The notes: generated by a model not told the origin, from the letters alone. A DNA stretch of 32,552 nt from an uncultured Alphaproteobacteria bacterium (GCA_902574225.1 CACGMO010000022.1:1-32552), one strand, 5' to 3'. Counted from the first letter of the stretch, positions 8,092 to 17,229 are shown. Numbers and translations are program-made.

Positions 8092-8563
8092 TTTTTTTCC
8101 TTGAATTACAAAGGTTGTTTTTCATTTTGGCTAGTGCATTCTCTAATTGCACGACCGCGAGTTTGGGGTCGGTGGTTTCTATGCTTTTTGTAGCACTAAA
8201 GTCATGCGAATTATCTAATTCTACAACGTTTTTTCTATCAATATCATGTAATCGTTGCAATTTTATCTGAACTATCACCTCTTTTGAATAAAAAGAGTTA
8301 ATCATTTCGATAATATCTCGTACTTGTAAAGATAATTCTGCCCCATAGGGACCAGTCATACCAAGGTAAAGAATATTTTTATCACCACCTTTAATAGCTT
8401 TAATTTTAATTGGATGAGCTTTTTTAGATATTTTTTCCCCAACAATAGTATCCCAAATGCCGTATAGCTTTTCATAGCTGATCATATTTAGTTGACCATG
8501 TCTTTTTACTAATGGTCCAACTAAATTAGCAATGGATTTAAAATTTCTTTTATGATATTTCAT
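8072..8563 (-). CDS. DUF721 / DciA-like protein
   Basis: The 163-residue protein has the DUF721 pattern: an N-terminal helical segment (KSIANLVGPLVKRHG), then LYGIWDTIVGEKISKKAHPIKI, then a strand pair (ILYLGMTGPYGAEL) and a helix (LQVRDIIEMINSFY). DUF721 proteins include DciA, which helps load the replicative helicase in bacteria lacking DnaC. The C-terminal 50 residues look disordered. The start at 8563 gives the expected MKYHKRNF N-terminus, but its ribosome binding site is weak. The downstream dsbA-like gene overlaps by 20 bases. It is divergent from mutY with 32 bases between, so both promoters must share that short gap or overlap coding sequence. The helicase-loading role is inferred from the family. 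Confidence 0.8.
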   Translation of the reverse strand: MKYHKRNFKSIANLVGPLVKRHGQLNMISYEKLYGIWDTIVGEKISKKAHPIKIKAIKGGDKNILYLGMTGPYGAELSLQVRDIIEMINSFYSKEVIVQIKLQRLHDIDRKNVVELDNSHDFSATKSIETTDPKLAVVQLENALAKMKNNLCNSRKKNEIMEE

Positions 8564-8595
8564 TTCTTACATAAACTATCTGGCCATTATAGATT

Positions 8596-9660
8596 ATGGT
8601 ATATCAAATTGAAATGGCAATTATAAGTAAAATTCTGCTGAAATGGTATGCTGAGAACGGTAGAGTGCTACCGTGGCGGGTGAAGCCCAAAGATGCAGCG
8701 GCTGGACAAAGTCCCGATCCATATAAAGTATGGATATCTGAAATAATGTTACAGCAAACCACTGTAAACACAGTTATTCCTTATTTTAAAAAATTTATAA
8801 AAAAATGGGATTGTATAGATAAGCTTAGCTATGCTGATGAACATGATATTTTAGCTTTTTGGGCAGGTCTTGGTTATTATGCACGAGGAAGAAATCTTTT
8901 GAAGTGTGCAAGGGAACTGAGCGAAAAGTATGACAGCGAAATACCAAATGACAAAAAGACTTTATTGAAATTACCAGGTATAGGTGAATATACCGCTTCA
9001 GCTATAAGATCAATTGCCTTTGGTGAAAGAGAAGTGGTGATTGATGCAAATATCGAACGAGTCGTTTGTAGACTTTTCAAAATTGAAAAGCCTATAAATC
9101 AATCTAAAAAAGACATTAAGAAATATGCTTCCCAACTTTTCCCTAAACATTATAGTGGTGACTTTGCTCAAGCATTAATGGATTTTGCAAATGCAGTTTG
9201 CAAGCCGAAGAAACCTGATTGTAATAATTGTCTAATTTCGAGATACTGTTTAAGCTTAAAACTAGGTTTAGTGGAAAATATTCCAGCAAAGCCAGTCAAG
9301 AAAGAAAAACCGATAAGAAGGGGTTTCGTTTTTTTCATTAAAATACATCCAAACCGTTTCCTACTTGAAAGAAGGCCTAGTGAAGGAATTTTAGGAGGAC
9401 TTTTAGGTTTCCCTACAACTGAGTGGGAGGTGAAAAAAAAAGAACCTACTTTACCATTTAAAGCAAACTGGGATTTCACTAAAAAAGTAGTAACACATCA
9501 ATTTTCCCATTTTAAATTGGAACTCGAAATTGTTTTAGGCGACAAAACGGATCCTAAATTTGATAAATCAAAATATTTTGTAGTGGAACAACAAAACTTT
9601 GATTTAATGTCGTTACCGACATTAATGCGAAAAGTGTACACAAAAGCGATCAATCTTTAA
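8596..9660 (+). CDS. mutY: A/G-specific adenine DNA glycosylase
   Basis: MutY removes adenine mispaired with 8-oxoguanine. The 354-residue protein has the catalytic Glu in VWISEIMLQQTTV (E49), the helix-hairpin-helix LPGIGEYTASA (about 126-136), the catalytic Asp in VVIDANIER (D150), and a [4Fe-4S] cluster loop C-x6-C-x2-C-x5-C (C202, C209, C212, C218). A C-terminal NUDIX-like domain for 8-oxoG recognition follows (FLLERRPSEGILGGLLGFP near 255-275, then the HQFSHF motif). Start choice is uncertain: ATG 8596 or ATG 8614, the latter closer to the usual MutY N-terminus; neither has a clear Shine-Dalgarno. The gene ends 2 bases from the convergent ccrM. Confidence 0.97.
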   Translation: MVYQIEMAIISKILLKWYAENGRVLPWRVKPKDAAAGQSPDPYKVWISEIMLQQTTVNTVIPYFKKFIKKWDCIDKLSYADEHDILAFWAGLGYYARGRNLLKCARELSEKYDSEIPNDKKTLLKLPGIGEYTASAIRSIAFGEREVVIDANIERVVCRLFKIEKPINQSKKDIKKYASQLFPKHYSGDFAQALMDFANAVCKPKKPDCNNCLISRYCLSLKLGLVENIPAKPVKKEKPIRRGFVFFIKIHPNRFLLERRPSEGILGGLLGFPTTEWEVKKKEPTLPFKANWDFTKKVVTHQFSHFKLELEIVLGDKTDPKFDKSKYFVVEQQNFDLMSLPTLMRKVYTKAINL

Positions 9661-9662
9661 TA

Positions 9663-10825
<1,163 letters not shown>

Positions 10826-10854
10826 TTTTTTATTTAAAAACAGTCACTTATTTT

Positions 10855-11445
10855 TCATAAACACAACATGTTGTATATGGGCCTAAAGGATCTTCTATGT
10901 TCAGTATTAATACCCAACTTATTGATAGCGGCTTTATGTTGGTCCACTCCATATCCTACATTCTTTTCCCAGCCATAACCTGGAAAGCGTAAATTTAATG
11001 ATTTCATATGAAAGTCGCGTGACACTTTTGCAACAATCGAAGCCGCCGCAATGCTTGCTATTTTATTATCCCCTTTGATAATACTGTAGGCTCTCGAAGC
11101 AGATCTGTAAGACACCGGTAATGTGTTTCCATCAAAGTATAGACAATCTTCTGGCTTAGCAACTTTCTCAACGGCCTTTTGCATTACATATAGAGAACTA
11201 ATCGAAATATTAAAGCTATCAATCACCTTAGCTGAAGAAAAAGACACTCCAACGGAAAAAGTTTCTAATATCTCAAAATATAATTTAATTCTCTGACGGG
11301 GGCTTAAGGTTTTTGAGTCAGCTAGCCCAGTAATATTGTGGTTTTTGTCAAACCTTACTGCAGCTGCCACAACCGGTCCAGACCATGCGCCCCTGCCAAC
11401 CTCATCTACTCCACAGTGAAAACCTAAATCCCTAAAATCTTTCAA
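10855..11445 (-). CDS. rnhB: Ribonuclease HII
   Basis: RNase HII nicks RNA-DNA hybrids and misincorporated ribonucleotides. At 196 residues it is normal for the family. The metal-binding acidic residues sit in GVDEVGRGAWSGPVVA (D14, E15), LADSKTLS (D43) and YFDGN (D105). ASIVAKVSRD is the conserved helix before the substrate-binding region, and YGWEKNVGYG is also conserved. The start is TTG at 11445, with AAAGG about 10 bases upstream; no in-frame ATG precedes the DEVGRG motif. A plausible promoter lies just upstream (11474-11502). Co-location with ccrM is typical of Rhodobacterales and supports the taxonomic reading. Confidence 0.96.
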   Translation of the reverse strand: MKDFRDLGFHCGVDEVGRGAWSGPVVAAAVRFDKNHNITGLADSKTLSPRQRIKLYFEILETFSVGVSFSSAKVIDSFNISISSLYVMQKAVEKVAKPEDCLYFDGNTLPVSYRSASRAYSIIKGDNKIASIAAASIVAKVSRDFHMKSLNLRFPGYGWEKNVGYGVDQHKAAINKLGINTEHRRSFRPIYNMLCL

Positions 11446-11473
11446 TTAAGTTAAACCTTTAAAAACGTATTTT

Positions 11474-11502
11474 ATAATCGAAGGTTAATTTTTACATGTC
11501 AA
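11474..11502 (-). promoter_or_regulatory. Likely sigma70 promoter of rnhB
   Basis: On the minus strand a consensus -35 TTGACA (11502-11497), a 17-base spacer and a -10 GATTAT (11479-11474, 4 of 6 matches) would start transcription about 20 bases before the rnhB TTG. The resulting short leader contains AAAGG. Confidence 0.5.
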
Positions 11503-11597
11503 TAAGGTCATTTACCTGTAAATTAGTATCCAATAACTTAAATAATCCAAAATTTATTCGTTAGTAATAAATCATGGGTAAAAAATGGTAAGCGTAT

Positions 11598-11870
11598 ATG
11601 AAAGTTTGGATAATAGTTTCAGTGATGTTTCTTATGGAGAATTCTCAGGTGAAAATTGCCGAAACGGTCAATGATAGCTCTCGATTTTTTAATACAGAAG
11701 AACAGTGCCTCAATTCCTTGGAAAATAAAATGCTTGATGGAGATAATATGGTTGAGTTTTTTGGTGGAGCATTTGTAACGAGCGGCTCGGTTTTTCAAAA
11801 AATCAAGCAATGTATGGCAATGGATTTAAAAGAAAAACAACTAAAACGACTTTTACGAGAAATGAAGTAA
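11598..11870 (+). CDS. Small hypothetical protein
   Basis: I do not recognise this 90-residue protein. It begins with a hydrophobic stretch (VWIIVSVMFLM, residues 3-13), too short for a clear signal peptide or membrane anchor. A segment with E-E-Q-C (Cys 37) follows, then FFGGAFVTSGSVF and a second Cys (KQCM, residue 72), and a basic, Lys/Arg-rich C-terminal helix. The two cysteines could form a disulfide if the protein is exported. Codon use is like its neighbours and the frame is clean. It is divergent from rnhB, is preceded by a weak GGTAAG, and ends 5 bases from the convergent small membrane-protein gene. Existence as a gene is probable, not certain. Confidence 0.55.
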   Translation: MKVWIIVSVMFLMENSQVKIAETVNDSSRFFNTEEQCLNSLENKMLDGDNMVEFFGGAFVTSGSVFQKIKQCMAMDLKEKQLKRLLREMK

Positions 11871-11875
11871 TCTAT

Positions 11876-12118
11876 TCATATTCCTACAAAATTCACATTT
11901 TTCGTAAGATAAAATATTACCACAAAAAAAATAATTGCCACAACACCAAAAAAATATATCTTATTTTTTAACCTTGACGATTGTTCCCTCATTTCATCGG
12001 AATTCTTTCCGAAAAATTGCCTAAAAGTTTCTTGCAGCTTCCTTACATCTTCCTTTTTTATTGTTTGCATGTCGGCTTTAAAATCCTGACTTCTTTCTGA
12101 TTTATTTTTTTTTATCAA
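11876..12118 (-). CDS. Small single-pass membrane protein, unknown function
   Basis: This 80-residue protein is not recognised. The N-terminal two thirds is highly charged and helix-forming (KKEDVRKLQETFRQFFGK). The C-terminus has one strong membrane span (IYFFGVVAIIFFVVIFYL, about residues 54-71) and a short tail, a tail-anchored layout. The longest frame starts at TTG 12118 with only weak ribosome binding potential. An ATG at residue 17 (...ADMQTI) is an alternative, preceded by AGGA at a long spacing. It faces the 11598-11870 gene tail to tail. The clear division into charged and hydrophobic parts argues for a real gene despite the AT-rich sequence. Confidence 0.5.
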   Translation of the reverse strand: MIKKNKSERSQDFKADMQTIKKEDVRKLQETFRQFFGKNSDEMREQSSRLKNKIYFFGVVAIIFFVVIFYLTKNVNFVGI

Positions 12119-12248
12119 AACTTACCAATCTTCAGAATATCTCAACCGTTTTTAGTGACTAAAAATAGAAGAGAGTATACCTTTTTAAAAATGCTTCCCT
12201 ATCAGATGACATAATAATGCAATCGTTAATAAAGTAAAAGAGGTAACA

Positions 12249-12398
12249 ATGAAATTAACTAAAGAAACTATATGGCATTTTACTTGTGATTTTTGCAAAC
12301 TTTGGTGGTCGTTTGCGTCAAGTGATGAATTTCAACCAAAGAAAAAAATATTCTGCCCTCATTGTGGTAAGAAAAACGAAATCGACGATGACGCTTAG
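12249..12398 (+). CDS. 49-residue zinc-ribbon protein
   Basis: A short gene with a good ribosome binding site (AGAGGTAAC directly before the ATG). The product begins MKLTKETIWHFTC and has two Cys pairs, C-D-F-C (residues 13-16) and C-P-H-C-G (residues 36-40), 19 residues apart. That is the pattern of a four-Cys zinc ribbon. Between them is an aromatic patch (KLWWSF), and an acidic tail (EIDDDA) ends the protein. Small ribbons of this kind can bind nucleic acid or protein partners; no specific role can be given. It stands alone between small hypothetical genes and the tRNA-Arg gene. The combination of ribosome binding site, paired cysteines and a clean frame makes it a confident gene. Confidence 0.82.
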   Translation: MKLTKETIWHFTCDFCKLWWSFASSDEFQPKKKIFCPHCGKKNEIDDDA

Positions 12399-12512
12399 TA
12401 TCTAATAACTTTGAGAGTTATATAACTTATATAAACACAAACTTTAAGCCAATATCGCTCCGGTATTTAAGTTCGGTCTCTTCCCATATTCCTATAAAAT
12501 TAAAACATGTTA

Positions 12513-12540
12513 TTCACATTATTCATGAATTGGCTATAAT
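12513..12540 (+). promoter_or_regulatory. Sigma70 promoter of tRNA-Arg
   Basis: TTCACA (12513-12518, one mismatch to the -35 consensus), a 16-base spacer and a perfect -10 TATAAT (12535-12540) end 13 bases before the tRNA's first base. This gives the short leader normal for a tRNA transcript. Confidence 0.7.
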
Positions 12541-12553
12541 TTATCCTAAAAAA

Positions 12554-12628
12554 GGACCCGTAGTTAAACGGATATAACAAATCCCTCCTAAGGATTAGTT
12601 CTAGGTTCGATTCCTAGCGGGTTCGCCA
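12554..12628 (+). tRNA. tRNA-Arg (anticodon CCU)
   Basis: The 75 bases fold into a full cloverleaf. The acceptor stem is GGACCCG with CGGGTTC (one G-U pair), the D stem GTTA/TAAC, the anticodon stem AATCC/GGATT with loop CTCCTAA, and the T stem CTAGG/CCTAG with loop TTCGATT. The discriminator is G and CCA is encoded. Anticodon CCT reads AGG (Arg). The CCA end is only 2 bases from the convergent ubiB stop codon. Confidence 0.96.
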
Positions 12629-12630
12629 AT

Positions 12631-14070
12631 TCAATTTTTATCATCATTTTTATATTGTCTAATGAAATCTTCTAAGAGCTTTGGGAGTTGAGGACCAAAC
12701 TTTCGCAGAACTTGCGCTATCTTCAAAAAATCTCTCAAAATAGCTTTTGGTCCCAAAGTAGCAGCTATATATTTTTCAACAACAGGTCGGGCTGTTTCCC
12801 ACATATTTATATTTGGATCTAAGCTTCTGGAAACACCTTCAACTACGACCATTGTCCTCTGCAATAGCAATAACTCCGTTCGAGTTTCCATTCCAAATTG
12901 CTCAGTTACTTCAAATAATCTAGATAGTAATCTAGCCATCGATATGTCCGAGGCCTCCATACCAAATATTGGTTCACCCACTGATCTAAGGGCTTGAGAA
13001 AATTCATGCACATTTTGATTTTCTGGAACATACCCAGCCTCAAAATGTACTTCTGCAACTCTTAGATAATCACGCCTTAAGAATCCTATAAGGATTTCCG
13101 CATAAGTCTTTCTGGTATACTCGTCTATTCTTCCCATTATGCCGAAATCCATCACTACAAGAGTACCATCACTTCTACATTTCAGATTACCTTGGTGCAT
13201 ATCCCCATGAAAAAAACCATCCCGCAGAGCTTGTGTCAAAAAAGTCTTGATAATTCTTTTTGCAAAGCTCTCAATATCTACTCCGCTCTTCTTTATTCTC
13301 TCTATATCCCCAACCGACATTCCGTCTACCCACTCTGTTGTTACAACTCGTCTACCAGAAAGAGACCAAATGACTTTAGGAACATAAAAATTACGATCAC
13401 TTTTTGTGTTTTCTGCAAATTCAGCTGCGGCTGATATCTCCATTCTTAAATCTAGCTCCTCACGCACCAGTCTTTCAAAATGGTTAATAACTTCTTTGGG
13501 CTTAAGTCGCCTGAAGCTCGGTATAATAAACTCTATGAATTTTGCTAAAAATAACAAAGCAGCTAAGTCTTTAAGAAAAACCTTTTCTACATCAGGTCTT
13601 AATATTTTCACTGCTACCAATTCCTTTGTTTCCTTAACGGTTGCTTTATGAACCTGAGCAATTGATGCAGCGGCAACTGAATCTGAAAATGAAGAAAAAA
13701 TACTCTCAACAGGTCTTCCAAGCTCCTCATTTACGATTTTTTTTGCCTCTGTGGTTGGGAAAGGATCTAAAGAATCTTGTAGAACCTTAAGCTCATTAGC
13801 CAAGTCAGCTCCCACTATGTCGGGCCTTGTAGATAGCAATTGCCCAAACTTAATATATGCAGGTCCCAATGCAATAAGCGCTCTAACAATTGGAGATTTC
13901 TTGTATGGCCCTTTGATCCCAAAAACAATTAAAGGTTTCCCCATGAATAAGATACCGAATTTTGTCAGCTTTGAAACTTTGGTAATTTTCAAGACCTGTT
14001 CAACAGCGCCGGTTCTAAAAAAAGTTCCAACCACCCTAACTAATCTAAAGGGGTTATGAAACCACTTCAT
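12631..14070 (-). CDS. ubiB: Ubiquinone biosynthesis accessory kinase-like protein UbiB
   Basis: ABC1/ADCK/UbiB family atypical kinase, an ATPase needed for coenzyme Q synthesis at the inner membrane. The family-specific K-x-G-Q motif is in YIKFGQLLSTRPD (K74-Q77). The Ala-rich loop is VAAASIAQVHKA, the ATP-binding Lys is in VAVKILRP, the catalytic loop is FFHGDMHQGNL and the metal-binding motif is VMDFGIMG. It has 479 residues and ends QYKNDDKN. The two C-terminal transmembrane helices usual in proteobacterial UbiB are missing, so membrane attachment would have to differ. The start codon shares one base with the ubiE stop (TAATG), placing it last in the reductase-rsmD-ubiE-ubiB operon. Its 3' end faces tRNA-Arg. 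Confidence 0.95.
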   Translation of the reverse strand: MKWFHNPFRLVRVVGTFFRTGAVEQVLKITKVSKLTKFGILFMGKPLIVFGIKGPYKKSPIVRALIALGPAYIKFGQLLSTRPDIVGADLANELKVLQDSLDPFPTTEAKKIVNEELGRPVESIFSSFSDSVAAASIAQVHKATVKETKELVAVKILRPDVEKVFLKDLAALLFLAKFIEFIIPSFRRLKPKEVINHFERLVREELDLRMEISAAAEFAENTKSDRNFYVPKVIWSLSGRRVVTTEWVDGMSVGDIERIKKSGVDIESFAKRIIKTFLTQALRDGFFHGDMHQGNLKCRSDGTLVVMDFGIMGRIDEYTRKTYAEILIGFLRRDYLRVAEVHFEAGYVPENQNVHEFSQALRSVGEPIFGMEASDISMARLLSRLFEVTEQFGMETRTELLLLQRTMVVVEGVSRSLDPNINMWETARPVVEKYIAATLGPKAILRDFLKIAQVLRKFGPQLPKLLEDFIRQYKNDDKN

Positions 14071-14804
14071 TAGATCTTCCAGCCGCTGTGCATGGAAACC
14101 ACTCCTTGAGTTAAGTTCCTGTATTTAACCTGTCTGAAGCCAGCTTCAGCAACTAGATTTGCGAGTTCTTCTTGAGAGGGAAATTTTCTTATACTCTCAA
14201 TTAAGTATTGATAGCTTTCAGCGTCATTAGCTATCAACTTTCCGAGCCTAGGAACTAAATTAAATGAGAATGCATCATAAATCTTGTTTAAGGTCTCATT
14301 TTCAACTTTACTAAATTCAAGGATCATAATTCTTCCTCCAGGCTTTAAAACTCTCAAGGCTTCAGATAAACACTTTTTTAAATCCAAGACATTTCGTATT
14401 CCAAATGAAATTGTATAATAATCAAAAACCTCATTCTCAAAAGGTAATTTCATTGCATCTCCACACACCCATTCTAAGCCTGTATCTATTTGCCTAACAT
14501 TCGATCTTTTTTTTCCCTCCTTAAGCATATTTTCGTTTCTATCTAGTATTGTTACCCTTGCTTGATTCTTAGTTTTCTTAATAAATCGAAAAGCAATATC
14601 TCCAGTTCCACCTGCGACATCAAGAAGATGTGTATTTTTTCTGGGCGCGAGCCAATCGATAAAACTATCTTTCCATAATCGATGTAAACCCGCACTCATC
14701 AGATCGTTCATTAGATCATATTTATAAGCAACACTATCAAAAACCTTATTTACTAACTTGGGCTTTTCTTTTTTACTAACTTTTTTGAAACCAAAATTTT
14801 CCAT
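14070..14804 (-). CDS. ubiE: Demethylmenaquinone/2-polyprenyl-methoxy-benzoquinol C-methyltransferase
   Basis: UbiE performs the SAM-dependent C-methylation in ubiquinone (and menaquinone) synthesis. The 244-residue protein has a class I methyltransferase fold. The SAM motif is LLDVAGGTGDIAFRF (about residues 58-72), followed by an acidic strand-end residue in VTILDRN, YTISFGIRNV, and the UbiE signature LKPGGRIMILEFSK. The end NLTQGVVSMHSGWKI is the typical C-terminus. The N-terminal VFDSVAYKYDLMNDLMSAGLHRLWK is also diagnostic. It overlaps ubiB by one base and follows rsmD by 31 bases, so it is co-transcribed. Confidence 0.97.
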   Translation of the reverse strand: MENFGFKKVSKKEKPKLVNKVFDSVAYKYDLMNDLMSAGLHRLWKDSFIDWLAPRKNTHLLDVAGGTGDIAFRFIKKTKNQARVTILDRNENMLKEGKKRSNVRQIDTGLEWVCGDAMKLPFENEVFDYYTISFGIRNVLDLKKCLSEALRVLKPGGRIMILEFSKVENETLNKIYDAFSFNLVPRLGKLIANDAESYQYLIESIRKFPSQEELANLVAEAGFRQVKYRNLTQGVVSMHSGWKI

Positions 14805-14835
14805 CTTTTACTTTTCTAACAATGAACAAGCAGCT

Positions 14836-15423
14836 TCACTCGTTGAAACCTTTAAAGAAGCTCAAATATGTTTTTCCGATTTTTTTGCTTCTTAAGAGTT
14901 CAAGTCCATCCATTTTTTCTAATTCTCTATTACATTCATATATAATTAACGAATTAATCTTTGTCACTCTTAACTCTTTTAACCTCATAAAAACTTTACT
15001 AGCATTTATCAGCTCATACGGCGGATCTAAAAAAACAACATCAAACTTATTACTAGGTGATAAATTTTTATCAAAAAAATCATGGTTCATTACGCTCAAG
15101 CAATTTACATGGTCATTCTCATGAAACTTAAAGTTAGCAAGATTTTTAGTTATGCATTCACAAGCTTCACTATCTTTATCTAAAAAAGTAACTATTGAGG
15201 CTCCTCTAGATATAACCTCAATACCAATAGCGCCCGATCCAGAAAAGCAGTCAAAAAACGAAATCTTTGAAAAATCAATATTGAAACCGTGCTCCAAAAT
15301 GTTGAATAATGTTTCTTTAACCCTATCTGACGTCGGTCGAGTAATGAAGCTCTCAGACCCTTTAAATTTTTTGTCATTTGTTAGGATTTTTAAGCCTTTT
15401 AGTTTTCCACTGAGAACTCTCAT
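14836..15423 (-). CDS. rsmD: 16S rRNA (guanine-966 N2) methyltransferase
   Basis: RsmD methylates G966 of 16S rRNA in the assembled 30S subunit. The 195-residue protein has the N-terminal RVLSGKLKGLKI, the conserved TRPTSDRVKETLFNIL, the SAM-binding FDCFSGSGAIGIEVISRGA, and the catalytic DPPY motif in VVFLDPPYELI (about residues 128-138). Length and motif order match the family. Its start overlaps the stop of the upstream FAD reductase by 4 bases (ATGA), so the pair is coupled; the same pairing is familiar in Rhodobacterales. A stretch of plus-strand open frame over the same bases has no features of a gene. Confidence 0.95.
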   Translation of the reverse strand: MRVLSGKLKGLKILTNDKKFKGSESFITRPTSDRVKETLFNILEHGFNIDFSKISFFDCFSGSGAIGIEVISRGASIVTFLDKDSEACECITKNLANFKFHENDHVNCLSVMNHDFFDKNLSPSNKFDVVFLDPPYELINASKVFMRLKELRVTKINSLIIYECNRELEKMDGLELLRSKKIGKTYLSFFKGFNE

Positions 15424-16637
15424 TTGAGATTTAAAGCGTCTTTAATATCAAAATTTATGTCACGTAGAATATCTTTTTTTGGAGATTTTTTTTCTTCAAT
15501 CAAACGTTTACCTATCATATAGCTATATGGGTCATTAAAAGAGTCAACTGCCAGCAAAATCTCGTCTTTATAATACCAGAATGACACTTTATTCTTTATT
15601 TTTCTTTCTATAATCTCAGTAAAACCGTCACAAAGGCCCGCTATTTGCAACTTTTGATCAAACTGTTCGGTCCAAAACCATGGCTTTGCATTGAAGTTGG
15701 TTTTTTTGCCAGCAATGTTTAATGCAACTGTTTGACCTTGATCGATGGCATTTCCAACTGATTCAAGCCGCAAAAACCCTCCATTATGATCAAATGAAGC
15801 GCAGTCTCCTGCTGCATATATTGAGGGGTCGCTTGTCTCTAGTCTTTCATTAACTTTTATACCGTTTTCAATCTGCAATTTTGCATCTCTTGCGAGATCA
15901 ACTTCTGGGTATCCACCAGTTGCAACTAGCAAAGTGTCCACATCAATCAGTCTCCCAGAAACTAGTTCAACATTTGTTACTTCACTATCAATGTTATTTA
16001 TTTTTTTGACAAAATCATTTTCAATAATTTTAACTCCTTTTATTGAAAAGATCTCTCTAAAATAAGCTGCTGTTGGTTCTCCAGCCACTCTTTTGAGTAT
16101 TCTGTCAGCCCCTTCAACGACTGTTGTGTTCATGCCAAATGAAGAACAAACCGACGCAACTTCCAGGCCCAAATAGCCACCTCCAATTATCAAAATCTTT
16201 TTTCCTGTGTGTAGCTGATTTTTAAGATTTTTAGCATCATGCAAATTACGCAAATAATAAGCGTTTGAATAATTATCACAATTTCTTAGTGGAGCCTTTT
16301 TAGCTTTACTACCAATTGCGATAACTAATTTAGTGTAATCAATCTTTTCTCCACTTTGCAAATGAACTTTTTTACTATCTCTATCTATTTTTGTAGCCTT
16401 CTTCGAGAGAAGAACCTGAATGTTGTTTGTTTTATAATAGTCAACTTTTTTCAGTAGAAGACGTTCTTCAAGAAATTGTCCGGTTAGAAACTTCTTTGAC
16501 AGAGGTGGTCTTTGATATGGATAATAATTTTCTTCACATATCATACAAATATCACCTTTAAAACCAAGAGACCTTAATTGGCTTGCACAAGATATAGAGG
16601 CCTGACCGCCACCTATAATTACTATTTTCTCTATCAT
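15420..16637 (-). CDS. FAD-dependent ferredoxin/rubredoxin reductase-type oxidoreductase
   Basis: The 405-residue protein belongs to the putidaredoxin/rhodocoxin reductase group, which passes electrons from NAD(P)H to a small iron-sulfur protein. The FAD motif is IVIIGGGQASIS (residues 5-16), followed by the RPPLSK segment typical of this group. The NAD-binding motif is ILIIGGGYLGLEVAS (about 148-162), the second FAD motif is IYAAGDCASF, and a C-terminal reductase domain (WFWTEQFDQKLQIAG) completes it. There is no redox-active CxxC. It is first in the operon with rsmD, ubiE and ubiB. No ferredoxin or P450 gene lies nearby, so its partner is unknown. The precise substrate is not inferable. Confidence 0.88.
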   Translation of the reverse strand: MIEKIVIIGGGQASISCASQLRSLGFKGDICMICEENYYPYQRPPLSKKFLTGQFLEERLLLKKVDYYKTNNIQVLLSKKATKIDRDSKKVHLQSGEKIDYTKLVIAIGSKAKKAPLRNCDNYSNAYYLRNLHDAKNLKNQLHTGKKILIIGGGYLGLEVASVCSSFGMNTTVVEGADRILKRVAGEPTAAYFREIFSIKGVKIIENDFVKKINNIDSEVTNVELVSGRLIDVDTLLVATGGYPEVDLARDAKLQIENGIKVNERLETSDPSIYAAGDCASFDHNGGFLRLESVGNAIDQGQTVALNIAGKKTNFNAKPWFWTEQFDQKLQIAGLCDGFTEIIERKIKNKVSFWYYKDEILLAVDSFNDPYSYMIGKRLIEEKKSPKKDILRDINFDIKDALNLK

Positions 16638-16734
16638 TATAAATTTGTAAGAAAGTTCTTCAAAAAAATCAATTAACGTAGTATTAAACCCTAAAATATA
16701 TTAAGTACACATATACATTCATTAGAGGCCTTTT

Positions 16735-17229
16735 ATGAAATACTCTGTCGGAGACGAATTTCCAGAAGTAATATTTAACTGGATGGATGACAAATTTGAA
16801 GTGCAGAAAGCTGGAACTGGCGAGCTTTTTGACAACAAGAACATTATACTTATTGGAATGCCCGGTGCATTTTCACCCACGTGCTCTATGATGCACCTAC
16901 CAAGTTTCATTAAAAGTGCTAAGAAATTTAAGGACTTAGGAATTGATGAAATTTTTTGCGTTTTAGTAAATGATGTTTACGTTGCAAAGGTTTGGGGTGA
17001 ATCAACCGGTGCAACAAAAGCTGGGATAAAAATTATTACCGATCCATTATCCATTCTTGCTGAAACTTTAGACTTTGAATTTACGGTGAAGAGTACAGGT
17101 TTATTAAGAAGGCTTCAGAGATTTACCGCTTTAATAAAGGATAAAAAGATCGAAAGGCTTTACTTTGAAAAAGAACGCGGGGTTTGTGATATGACTTCAG
17201 CACAAACCATTTTGAACGATATAACTTAA
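16735..17229 (+). CDS. Peroxiredoxin (Prx5 type)
   Basis: The 164-residue protein is an AhpC/TSA-family peroxidase of the Prx5 subgroup. The peroxidatic Cys is C50 in GMPGAFSPTCSMMHLP, where P-x3-T-x2-C is the family motif. It reduces hydrogen peroxide and organic peroxides, usually with glutaredoxin or thioredoxin. GVCDMTSA near the C-terminus offers a possible resolving Cys. The ribosome binding site AGAGG lies 8 bases before the ATG. It is divergent from the FAD reductase operon and overlaps the convergent pterin dehydratase gene by 4 bases. No fused glutaredoxin domain is present. Confidence 0.93.
   Translation: MKYSVGDEFPEVIFNWMDDKFEVQKAGTGELFDNKNIILIGMPGAFSPTCSMMHLPSFIKSAKKFKDLGIDEIFCVLVNDVYVAKVWGESTGATKAGIKIITDPLSILAETLDFEFTVKSTGLLRRLQRFTALIKDKKIERLYFEKERGVCDMTSAQTILNDIT

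Noticed and set aside
8052-8270. Plus-strand open frame over the DUF721/dsbA junction
   Set aside because: Covers two real genes that overlap each other and have conserved motifs on the minus strand.
12149-12165. TTTTTAG-TGA-CTAAAAA inverted repeat
   Set aside because: Very weak AT-only stem in an AT-rich gap, likely chance.
12416-12427. Palindrome AGTTATATAACT after the zinc-ribbon gene
   Set aside because: Low-complexity AT sequence without a T-run, too weak to call a terminator or operator.
12554-12628. tRNA-Arg as an integration (attB) site of a mobile element
   Set aside because: No integrase and no repeat of the tRNA 3' end is seen. The flanks are housekeeping genes.
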